DNA from: Planctomycetota bacterium
GTDB lineage: Bacteria; Planctomycetota; Planctomycetia; Isosphaerales; Isosphaeraceae
Length of the DNA stretch: 13,385 nucleotides
Reading direction: 5' to 3'
NCBI GenBank assembly: GCA_021807585.1
Contig: JAKBCQ010000010.1
Span: 1-13,385, forward strand
Under the pieces are notes generated by a model. That model was not told the origin of the DNA, ran no database searches, and worked only from the letters and a program-made list of their open reading frames with translations. Shown piece after piece: positions 8,301 through 13,227 of this stretch. The translations under genes and the position numbers were made by a program. Every line of letters begins with the position of its first letter. Within the stretch, counting starts at the first letter, position 1.

Positions 8301-10546
8301 TCGCGGTGAACGCGTCTCCGTTTGTCAACAAAGTGACCAAGCTTGCGCTTGGAGGCGGAGCGCGGGTTCATCTCGAAGCGTATCGAACGACTCCATACAA
8401 TCAACCCGTGTGGAAGAACGAATATCTTGTGGTTGAGGATCGTCTTCCCGCGGGAACGACGGTCGTCGAGGGATCGATCCGTTCGCAATCGGTTCGTCAC
8501 GAGATCGGCGACGGATCGATCGTCTTTTATTTCGCACCCGATCAATTTATCGGGAACATCGATTACGATATTTATGGATATATACCGGGAAAATATCGCG
8601 TTCCGCCGCCGCGGATCGCCTCGGCGAACGATCCCGGAGCGTTTCATCTGGGCTCGGAGAGCGTGCTCGACGTGCTCGATCCCGGCGCCGCGTCCGACGA
8701 CGCGTACAAACCGACTCCCGACGAGTCGTTCGCACGAGGCAAAATCTTGTTTGAGAAGGGACGATATTCGGAGGCGGCGCCCGTTCTCGACGAACTGTTC
8801 GCGGGATATACGCTCCGCGACGAGATCGCCAAAGAGGCCGCGCGGATGTTGCTCTTGATCCACGCGGGGCTCAACGAGCCGCGGAAGATCGTCCGATATT
8901 TCGAGATCCTCCGCGAAAAATCGCCCGAATCGGCGCTGTCGTTCGAAGTGATCAAGGCCGTGGGGAAAGCGTATCGGGATATCAACGAGCATGAACGCGC
9001 TTATTTGATTTGGCGCGCGATGATCGAATCGAGTTATCTCGACGACGCCAAGGTGGGCGAGACGCTTCGATCGCGCGGCGGCGAGCTTTCAGGGATCGCT
9101 TATTTGATCACGCTTTGGCGCGAATATCCCGCGCTCGCCTCGATCGAAGTCGACGCATTGGCGCTTTCGCAAACGTTGGCGAATCTGGCGAATCGGGGAC
9201 GGACCGACGCCGCGACGCGGCGAATGCTGCTCGACGCCAAGATTACGTCGACCGAACTGATCATCCAATCGAACCGGTTTTTGCGGGTTTTCCTCACGCT
9301 TTCGCCCAAAAATCCCGTCGCCGACGAGGCCGGGCTGGCGCTGTTGGCGAACGATCTTGAAATCGGCGACGATCGGACCGTCGTCGCGCTCGCCGAGCGG
9401 TTGCAGCGGATTCATCCCAAGAGCCGCTATCTCGACGGTTTTCAATACTCCGAGGCGCTCGGCCGATTCCATCTCGGCGAATACGATCGCGCGATCGAAC
9501 TCGCCGATCGAATCGCGAATTCCACGTATAAAGATGCGAATGGAATCGAGATCGCGAGCGCAAACAAATGGGAGGCGATTTATATCAAAGGACAGATCCT
9601 CGATGCGCGTCGTCGACCCGCCGAGGCTTTGCCGTATTACGAGAAGGTGGCCGATCGTTTCTTGGACGCCGCCGCGGCGATCCGCTCGTGGAAGCGGATC
9701 AAACTTGATCTCGCCGAATCGACCGTCGCGCGTCCCCAGGAGACGAAGCCCGGCCAACCCAAACCCGCTTCGATCAAGACGAACGTCAAGCTCGATTACC
9801 GAAACATCGGCGAAATCGACTTAAAAGTTTATCCTGTCGATCTGATGCGTTTGTATCTGGCTCGAAGGAATTTGAACGACATCGCGGCGATCGATCTTTC
9901 GGGGATCAAGCCCGCGATAGCGTTCAAGAAGACGATCGGCAAGGGCGCCGATTTCGAGGATCAATCGCTTGAGATCCCGCTCGAACTTCCCAAAGAAGGA
10001 GCTTATCTCGTGATGGTTCGCGGCGATAATCGACACACGTCGGGAATCGTCGTCGTCTCGCCGCTCGAAATCGAGGCGATCGAGGATTCGCAATCGCGTT
10101 CGGTGCGGGTGACGGTGCGCGACGCTCGAACCAAGAACTTCGTCTCCAAGGCTCAGGTCAAGGTGATCGGGTCGAACGACGCGAATTTTACAAGCGGCGA
10201 AACCGACCTCCGCGGCGTGTTCCTCGCCGAGGGGGTGTCGGGACGAGTCGCGGTGATCGCGCGTAAAGATGATAATCAATACGCGTTTTATCGTGGAACG
10301 ACGATGCTCGGAGCGCGCGACGTCGTTCCTCAAGCGGCGGGGGCGGCGGGGGCCCCCGAGCCGTTTAACAACACGTTCGGCCTCGGCGTCCCCGCGGGGC
10401 AAACGAACCAGGGTATGTTCAAGCGAAAGTCGCTTGAGGGGAACATCCAGGAGCTCAACAATTCCAATCAGATGAATCGAATGCGTGAGCTTCAAATCCG
10501 CAACCAACACGGGGGGAACGGCGTTCAAATTCAGAAAGCGCGATGA
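2384..10546 (+). CDS. Giant TPR-alpha-2-macroglobulin-TPR fusion protein, no thioester motif
   Basis: A 2720-residue protein. Residues 8-27 form one hydrophobic segment after RR (signal peptide or membrane anchor), so the rest should face the periplasm. Residues about 50-530 are TPR-like repeats. Macroglobulin domains follow: a beta module (550-699), MG2 with the signature TDRPAYRPG (743-751), MG3 starting VQEYR (834), MG5/6-type sequence from 1140 with ALVDRALL (about 1178-1185), a low-complexity bait-like stretch (about 1247-1382) and the A2M domain from 1383. The helical toroid domain (about 1600-1870) carries QNNADGGWPW (1657-1666), and a bMG10-like domain spans about 1990-2095. A second TPR block (about 2110-2440), a second beta module (2467-2616) and a Gln/Asn-rich tail (2644-2720) end the protein. 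At the thioester position CxEQ is absent; C1604 stands alone in KICRIRP, and the only other cysteine I noticed is C1525. E. coli YfhM has about 1650 residues, so the TPR blocks add about 1000. Bacterial relatives trap proteases; without a thioester, trapping could only be non-covalent. No pbpC partner is visible. Confidence 0.92.
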   Translation: MSRFPRRFVIVGWAFVGLIAAGLTYAFGPDESTKPIKATDPIAPVLPRSVAGPLEEGRYAEAVSAIDALIKPDQPPADRAYLGLVKGIAARLSGSIDGGRKALQNALEADAKGVWSGRIRFELATLELAAARPVEAEALARAEVETLLDPARKDRLAKIVSDFARSLIAPKESLTPADPNAAHDLFAQARELAQGAEIKARLLYEMASLSRIAGNPQRAIEELNAYLKEYPKEDGRPEARFLLGDSQLTIGQNVAARMTWADLARDLKDKPEARFRNLRASSLYQITRTHGMPQPPSDVELNLAIAATRRFLDDAPEHPLAVKAAYELGAAAQSRGKTDRALEYFKAFLADSGFKATTDAAKRDRLELGMSATFQIALILQTQEKYDEAIAAWKGYLAQYPDGPQSADARRAIVDTQYLIAQFYDRKKQFDRARSAYASFVAENPLDPRAPQAYFELGRIRNDEKKYDDAIAAWNLLAGKFPKTEPAEHALFSIAQTLETEKGDLTAAIEQYRKVTVEPWSSHARMRIAVMEARELTVITPRTFRSGETPILKIHTRNLDKLTFSAYKLDAESYFRKKNTLRGVESLDIGLVAPDAEWTEDVPNRARYKPIEHDYQLPKATVPGVWVVKVSDEKTLQATTLVLGSDIDAIVKASREQTLFFVQDMKTGKGRAGARVLVVDSAGVDIDLKTDREGMLLVDRPKPRDPNSRLSYLIIDGDDVAGSGLAIPGTVAQGLSPRAYILTDRPAYRPGNDVEIKGIVRQIKDGRYANSANDEYTLHVVDPLGRVLLDRRVRLSEFGTFHDRLSLDPAAPLGTYRIGVSRPGFHDPGGSFEVQEYRLEKIDLAIQLKKTVVYRGDKVEADVVARYQYGSPVVGHEVVVQLPDGRSLTASTDVAGKFHLEFDTDGFAEDQVLNILAQLPQDGVNAYAVAMLATGGFDIEIATDRDVFLDGETIAVDIKTKDAAGKPIGEKLVVEAIKRLNEAGRTVERTSTRIDDIRTDATKGEARASIRIDDPEGGTFVLRVSGIDRFGAPIVADKITTISGKNDPARLRILSDRTVFRSGETAKVNLHARDKGGVTLLAWEADRVLSYKIVNIKEGDNAIEWKVNEAQFPNFTLTATRMIESRLDYAALDVKVERDLRIKIVPRKSEVRPGDAVEVDVTTTDQLGRPVSAEIAVALVDRALLRLFERQSADRPGIAASFYHQTRTRSFTTESTNVFRYAAATVPVVQAIVDEQNRLAAQLRNQAEAKLGDIDFAKDKEADERFGLLPAMSPPAPGEAAARGENRANLGELRDELSRGQMMGGGGGMAGAKNEAKTAARSAPVSASFAQGRSSMLRSKGEDSKKAAQSDRAAGEAIGNLDAALAFDAVRLEKDGKGLGEARTRFVETAYWNPNVITAADGKATFRFEAPSALSNYQFHAWGVDAVETLVGEAEADLAIKKPFLVDLKLPSILVEGDKPRLIAEIHHAGIVGELKLSLKAYAGEREQVFPKTLDLKKDGVDQVVFDPIDMPAGDIARFTLSGRCGDASDELIAEVPIRPWGVDAIASASGSGSDDRTEIVALPEGRSYENPEMSIVVAPTASRMLIDEALGGGFGPPWMTKICRIRPVTTLDVAGELIAASSVLGYVNAIGGASVPEASRLSERVRGLGATLTSLQNNADGGWPWIAAKAGEQPRPSDIAASARVVWALAEASNRGLGSDPAVLERGVGFLQGALARVDQSDHDTRGAIVFALGARGRASFEQINAQNRIRDALSSKALAYLALSFANLDRASMAEDSLKLLAAKGKSEAAKPGEKPRMYWTNVAGSPDVDTTGLATLAFARVRPAASERSAGVSWLLAHRTGGDFQPIMAKGPALAALALDRGQAGSANDRYKLAVVVNETEVYRGEVSGSAPRIAIAVPRKAIKAGGSNRVRFDIEGRGVYGYAIVLAGFTRDFKPDQNPSNRKFVIQRKVYLAPDRELDGKPLPSGFGVAVNASPFVNKVTKLALGGGARVHLEAYRTTPYNQPVWKNEYLVVEDRLPAGTTVVEGSIRSQSVRHEIGDGSIVFYFAPDQFIGNIDYDIYGYIPGKYRVPPPRIASANDPGAFHLGSESVLDVLDPGAASDDAYKPTPDESFARGKILFEKGRYSEAAPVLDELFAGYTLRDEIAKEAARMLLLIHAGLNEPRKIVRYFEILREKSPESALSFEVIKAVGKAYRDINEHERAYLIWRAMIESSYLDDAKVGETLRSRGGELSGIAYLITLWREYPALASIEVDALALSQTLANLANRGRTDAATRRMLLDAKITSTELIIQSNRFLRVFLTLSPKNPVADEAGLALLANDLEIGDDRTVVALAERLQRIHPKSRYLDGFQYSEALGRFHLGEYDRAIELADRIANSTYKDANGIEIASANKWEAIYIKGQILDARRRPAEALPYYEKVADRFLDAAAAIRSWKRIKLDLAESTVARPQETKPGQPKPASIKTNVKLDYRNIGEIDLKVYPVDLMRLYLARRNLNDIAAIDLSGIKPAIAFKKTIGKGADFEDQSLEIPLELPKEGAYLVMVRGDNRHTSGIVVVSPLEIEAIEDSQSRSVRVTVRDARTKNFVSKAQVKVIGSNDANFTSGETDLRGVFLAEGVSGRVAVIARKDDNQYAFYRGTTMLGARDVVPQAAGAAGAPEPFNNTFGLGVPAGQTNQGMFKRKSLEGNIQELNNSNQMNRMRELQIRNQHGGNGVQIQKAR

Positions 10547-10557
10547 TGCGAGATGAA

Positions 10558-10591
10558 GCCGGCGCGAGGTTCCAGGAGCTTTCGCGCCGGC
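10558..10591 (+). terminator. Probable terminator of the macroglobulin gene
   Basis: Arms GCCGGCGCGA (10558-10567) and TCGCGCCGGC (10582-10591) are perfect 10-bp complements with a 14-base loop, starting 12 bases after the stop codon. T-rich sequence (CCTTTTGTTTT) comes only about 20 bases after the stem, so it is not a textbook intrinsic terminator. Position and stem strength still make transcript ending or 3' end protection the likely role. Confidence 0.5.
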
Positions 10592-10661
10592 CGAGAGTCG
10601 ATTCGCAAACCCTTTTGTTTTGCCTCTGAGAGCGGAATCGATATCAAAGAGAGTTTTATCT

Positions 10662-10778
10662 TTCATGAATCTCTCGATCCCCCCGCAAGCGGGGGGACGG
10701 GTTAATATGCGATGATGTGGATTATTTTCCCTCCCCGCACGCGGGGAGGGCCGGGGAGGGGTTGATCGTTCATGAATC
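10662..10778. repeat. Direct-repeat-flanked pair of C/G palindromes (MITE-like or interspersed repeat)
   Basis: TTCATGAATC occurs at 10662-10671 and again at 10769-10778. Between the copies lie two hairpins: CCCCCCGC-AA-GCGGGGGG (10679-10696) and CCCTCCCCGC-AC-GCGGGGAGGG (10729-10750). Each is followed by a G-rich run ending in GGGTTAAT or GGGGTTGAT, so the two look like diverged copies of one unit. The inner ends CGATCCCC and GGGGTTGATCG are roughly inverted. This resembles a tiny non-autonomous element with target duplication, or a REP-like intergenic repeat. Copy number elsewhere in the genome cannot be seen. Confidence 0.5.
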
Positions 10779-10860
10779 CAGCGATTAAAATAACGACAAA
10801 TGCATGATGAAAATAAACAAATAAGTATTATGCAATTAAATTAATTGGTATATGCAACAA

Positions 10861-11964
10861 TCATTCATTTAAAAGAGGTCGAGGGGAGACGCGAATCGGC
10901 GGTCGCTTGGCGACGACGACGCGATCGCCCCCTTGTTTCACCGCGATTTCGAGCGCCTGGAACGCCGCGTCGAGCAGATCGTCGGCCTGATCGGCGTGTT
11001 CGGGAAAACCCGCTACGCCGATCGAGCACGACAGCCGAAAGGGAATCGCCGTCGCGACGCCGGCCTCCGCGACCGCGTGGCGGATCGATTCGGCGACCTT
11101 CACCGCGTTGATCGTCTCGGCGCCCGTCAGAACGGCGACAAACCGATCCGTGTCGTATCGTGCCGTGACGTCGCTCGCTCGTAACGTGCGAACCAGCGTT
11201 CTCGCCGCGTTCTGCAGAACCGTCGGCTCGATCACCGAGCCCAGCTCGTCACGAATCCGGTTAATTTGATCAATTGATAATGCTAGCAATGAGAACTTTC
11301 GTCGCGTCGGGTTGTCGGCGGCGAGCGAGTACGAAAGCAAAGCCGCGAGAAAATTCGCGTTATGAAGGCCCGTCGCGGGGTCGCGCGCCGTCGCGGCGTC
11401 GGTCAATCGGCTCGATTTGAGCGATTGCGTCGCCGCGGCGGCGAGAGCGCAAAGGATCGATAAACGTCGGACGATCGCGGGGGTCCAGCCGCTTCGGCCT
11501 CGTTTCATCCCGTCGACCCGCAACATCCCGATCAATTGCCCCCCCGATCGGAGCGGCAGGCTCAACGCCGAACTTCCTTCGCCGAGCGCTCGACCCGAAT
11601 CGATCGAGTCGTCGCCGCTAAACCTCGCTTTCGAACCCGCATATAACTTCGCGTTCGTATCGTCGCTTTTTTTTTGACCCAGAATCCGTGAAGGGAACGG
11701 CCACGTCGCGATCAACCGCGGCGGGTTTCCCATCCCCACATGCTCGAACAGTTGAACCCGCCGAGCCCCCGCGATTCGACCCGCCGAAGCAGTCAATTCC
11801 CCCTGAATCTTCACCGGATCGCGTGAATCCTGAACGAATTCGAGGAATTCTTGAAGGATCCGTTCCTCGAATCGCCCCGCGCGGAACACGCGCTCAATTC
11901 GCTCGACGACCCGCGCGAGCAGCGACCGTATGGAAATTGTCTTTGTTTTATTATATGATTTCAT
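10861..11964 (-). CDS. GAF + degenerate GGDEF domain protein, probable c-di-GMP binder without cyclase activity
   Basis: I chose the ATG at 11964 (367 aa). The frame is open to a TTG at 12075, but those extra 37 residues are Arg/Ser-rich, look non-coding and have no well-placed ribosome site. There is no membrane segment. Residues about 47-183 look like a GAF sensor domain. From 195 a GGDEF fold is clear: DPATGLHN near its start, CSIGVAGFPEHA near its end. The signature itself is DTDRF (271-275) in place of GG(D/E)EF, the first metal-binding Asp is Ser (LSID, 229-232), and the usual FKxxND is degraded. Diguanylate cyclase activity is therefore unlikely. RASD (262-265) lies exactly five residues before the signature, the position of the RxxD inhibitory c-di-GMP site. 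PelD is a known protein with GAF plus degenerate GGDEF that binds c-di-GMP this way, but it also has membrane helices; orthology is not claimed. Confidence 0.85.
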   Translation of the reverse strand: MKSYNKTKTISIRSLLARVVERIERVFRAGRFEERILQEFLEFVQDSRDPVKIQGELTASAGRIAGARRVQLFEHVGMGNPPRLIATWPFPSRILGQKKSDDTNAKLYAGSKARFSGDDSIDSGRALGEGSSALSLPLRSGGQLIGMLRVDGMKRGRSGWTPAIVRRLSILCALAAAATQSLKSSRLTDAATARDPATGLHNANFLAALLSYSLAADNPTRRKFSLLALSIDQINRIRDELGSVIEPTVLQNAARTLVRTLRASDVTARYDTDRFVAVLTGAETINAVKVAESIRHAVAEAGVATAIPFRLSCSIGVAGFPEHADQADDLLDAAFQALEIAVKQGGDRVVVAKRPPIRVSPRPLLNE

Positions 11965-12155
11965 TTTACTAATCAAACGCCGATCTCGCGTTCTCGCCGC
12001 CGACCGCAAATCGTTCGCGGTTGGCGCCACGGCTTGTCGGCGTGGCGAGGAGCGACGGCGAAGCTCTTCGATCAAACCTTTATGAGAGAGTTTCCCTGAT
12101 CGGCCTACGTTTCAAAGATAGAATGCGTCATCAAAAAGGTCGGCCCGATCGGTGA

Positions 12156-12193
12156 AAAAAAGGTCAAAACGTTCAAAAAAGGTTAAAACATTG
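12156..12193. repeat. Tandem 19-bp A-tract repeat
   Basis: AAAAAAGGTCAAAACGTTC (12156-12174) is followed directly by AAAAAAGGTTAAAACATTG (12175-12193); 16 of 19 positions agree. A partial third copy, CAAAAAGGTC, lies at 12132-12141. Repeated A-tracts in a divergent promoter region could bend DNA or bind a regulator, but no known operator is recognised. Confidence 0.5.
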
Positions 12194-12260
12194 CGTAACA
12201 ACATTCCATAACCCGTTGAGGAATTCCAGAACGCGTACGAGAACCGCTCGAGAAATCGGC

Positions 12261-12288
12261 CTTGTCCGAATTCGCGATTCGGGACAAG
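12261..12288. repeat. 11-bp hairpin with one-base bulge
   Basis: CTTGTCC (12261-12267) pairs with GGACAAG (12282-12288), and GAAT (12268-12271) with ATTC (12277-12280). The loop is TCGCG and a single G at 12281 bulges out. No T-run follows on either strand. It could lie in the leader RNA of the lipoprotein gene or be a binding site; the role is unknown. Confidence 0.4.
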
Positions 12289-12430
12289 ATTCGCCGACGA
12301 CCGATCGCCGACGGGCAAATCTCATCCCTATCTAGGATGATCGCGATCGCGTCTTCCTGTCGATATCAATTTGGAACGTTCTCCGGAGGAACCGGCGAAC
12401 TTTAACGCTTAAGGATCGGGGCCGGCGTTG

Positions 12431-13039
12431 ATGTACGGTCGCAAGGCGATATTGGCGCTCGTTTCGGCCGCGCTTTTGGCTCAGCCGGGATGCGGCACGC
12501 TCGGCGAGATCGCCGACAATCTCCCCGATCCTTTGCTGCCGATCACGGGCTTTCGAGAGCCGATTCCCAACCCGATTTTCATCCCCAACGGCGATTTCGA
12601 GACGATCTGGAAGCAATCCGTCGTCGTTTTGGACGATTATTTTGACATCGCGAGCGAGGATCGGCTCGCTCGGCGGATTGAAACTCAGCCCGAGATCGCC
12701 GCGACGATCGTCGAACCGTGGCTGGGCAATTCGGTGACGATCCGCGACCGGATCGAGGCGAGCCTGCAAACGATGCGTCGCGTCGCTTTCGTGACGATCA
12801 ACCCCGTCCGCGGAGGCGGCTACACCGTCAAGGTCGAGGTGTTTAAAGAACTTGAAGATATGATTAAGCCCGATCGTCAGGCCGCGGGGCGCGCCGCGTT
12901 CCAAGACAATATTTCGATCAATCGAACGAACGAGATCGTCGGGCCTTATCCGCTTCCGCTCGGCTGGATCCGCTCGGGAAGAGATCCGCAATTGGAATAT
13001 GTGATCTTAAATCGGATCAAGAAGTCGTTGGGTGTGTGA
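12431..13039 (+). CDS. Small lipoprotein of unknown function
   Basis: The ATG at 12431 gives 202 residues; a TTG one codon earlier is the alternative. AAGGA at 12411 and GGGG at 12418-12421 are the only nearby ribosome-site candidates, both weak. The N-terminus has K5, a hydrophobic stretch (6-17) and AQPGC ending at C21, a plausible although not ideal lipobox, so the mature protein should be lipid-anchored and extracytoplasmic. The remainder is soluble, with a Pro-rich linker (31-53) and the segments QSVVVLDDYFDI (62-73), VKVEVFKELEDMIKPDRQ (133-150), NRTNEIVGP (164-172) and PLPLGW (174-179). From memory, similar small lipoproteins occur in other planctomycetes, but I know no assigned function. 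The gene stands alone, with the divergent GGDEF-like gene upstream. Confidence 0.8.
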   Translation: MYGRKAILALVSAALLAQPGCGTLGEIADNLPDPLLPITGFREPIPNPIFIPNGDFETIWKQSVVVLDDYFDIASEDRLARRIETQPEIAATIVEPWLGNSVTIRDRIEASLQTMRRVAFVTINPVRGGGYTVKVEVFKELEDMIKPDRQAAGRAAFQDNISINRTNEIVGPYPLPLGWIRSGRDPQLEYVILNRIKKSLGV

Positions 13040-13192
13040 GGTTCGCACAGGGGATGGTTCTTGGAAACGAAACGATAAGTCGAATCTTACTCGATGATAT
13101 TCTTCCCTGGCGACGATCTCAAAAAAATCGTCGAGATCGCTCTTGATTTCCGAAACCTCATCGCTATATGATACCACAACCTTGCGACGCAT
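13007..13192 (-). CDS. Possible small protein, 61 residues, doubtful
   Basis: This frame begins with ATG at 13192 and overlaps the last 33 bases of the lipoprotein gene tail to tail. The first 44 residues are balanced and protein-like, for example SYSDEVSEIKSDLDDFFEIV, unlike the Arg/Ser/Pro-rich shadow frames elsewhere. Against it: third-position GC is low compared with the other genes here, no good ribosome site precedes the ATG, and the last 17 residues lie antisense to a real gene. No family is recognised. It may be chance. Confidence 0.2.
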   Translation of the reverse strand: MRRKVVVSYSDEVSEIKSDLDDFFEIVAREEYHRVRFDLSFRFQEPSPVRTSHTQRLLDPI

Positions 13193-13227
13193 TCGATTCT
13201 CAACGTGAATCCAGGGCGTTCGTTATC
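13040..13227. other. Short spacer after the lipoprotein gene
   Basis: I saw no clear terminator or promoter. The palindrome-rich stretch CGACGATCTC...GAGATCG (about 13110-13138) includes a run of seven A on the plus strand. The doubtful minus-strand frame described separately fills most of this spacer. Confidence 0.35.

Larger units (their letters stand above)
10547..10860. other. Spacer between convergent genes, with hairpins and AT-rich stretch
   Basis: The spacer holds, in order, a terminator-like hairpin (10558-10591), a pair of C/G palindromes bracketed by direct repeats (10662-10778) and an AT-rich tract (about 10785-10860). The tract contains the palindrome CAATTAA-A-TTAATTG (10833-10847). 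Both flanking genes end here, so signals for both strands could be present. No reading frame in this stretch looks coding. Confidence 0.6.
11965..12430. other. Divergent spacer with A-tract repeats and hairpins
   Basis: This spacer lies between the minus-strand GGDEF-like gene and the plus-strand lipoprotein gene, so promoters for both should be here, though I could not pick clear -35/-10 pairs. It contains a 7-bp hairpin CGCCACG/CGTGGCG (12025-12031 and 12041-12047), the A-tract tandem repeat (12156-12193), a bulged hairpin (12261-12288) and a 6-bp hairpin TCATCC/GGATGA (12322-12340). A strong Shine-Dalgarno-like GGAGGA (12385-12390) has no start codon at usable distance. Confidence 0.5.

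Noticed and set aside
10679..10750. The two C/G palindromes as a CRISPR-like array
   Set aside because: Only two diverged units of unequal length, no regular spacers and no cas genes.
10861..11964. An active diguanylate cyclase
   Set aside because: DTDRF replaces the GG(D/E)EF signature and one metal-binding Asp is Ser, so catalysis is not expected.
11965..12075. N-terminal extension of the GGDEF-like protein to a TTG at 12075
   Set aside because: The extra 37 residues are Arg/Ser-rich with no domain, the AAAGG sits only one base from the TTG, and an ATG follows at 11964. The extension cannot be fully excluded.
12112..12318. A 68-residue minus-strand frame in the divergent spacer
   Set aside because: It starts with TTG, has no ribosome site, and its Phe-rich part comes from the A-tracts read in reverse. 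The tandem repeat explains it better.
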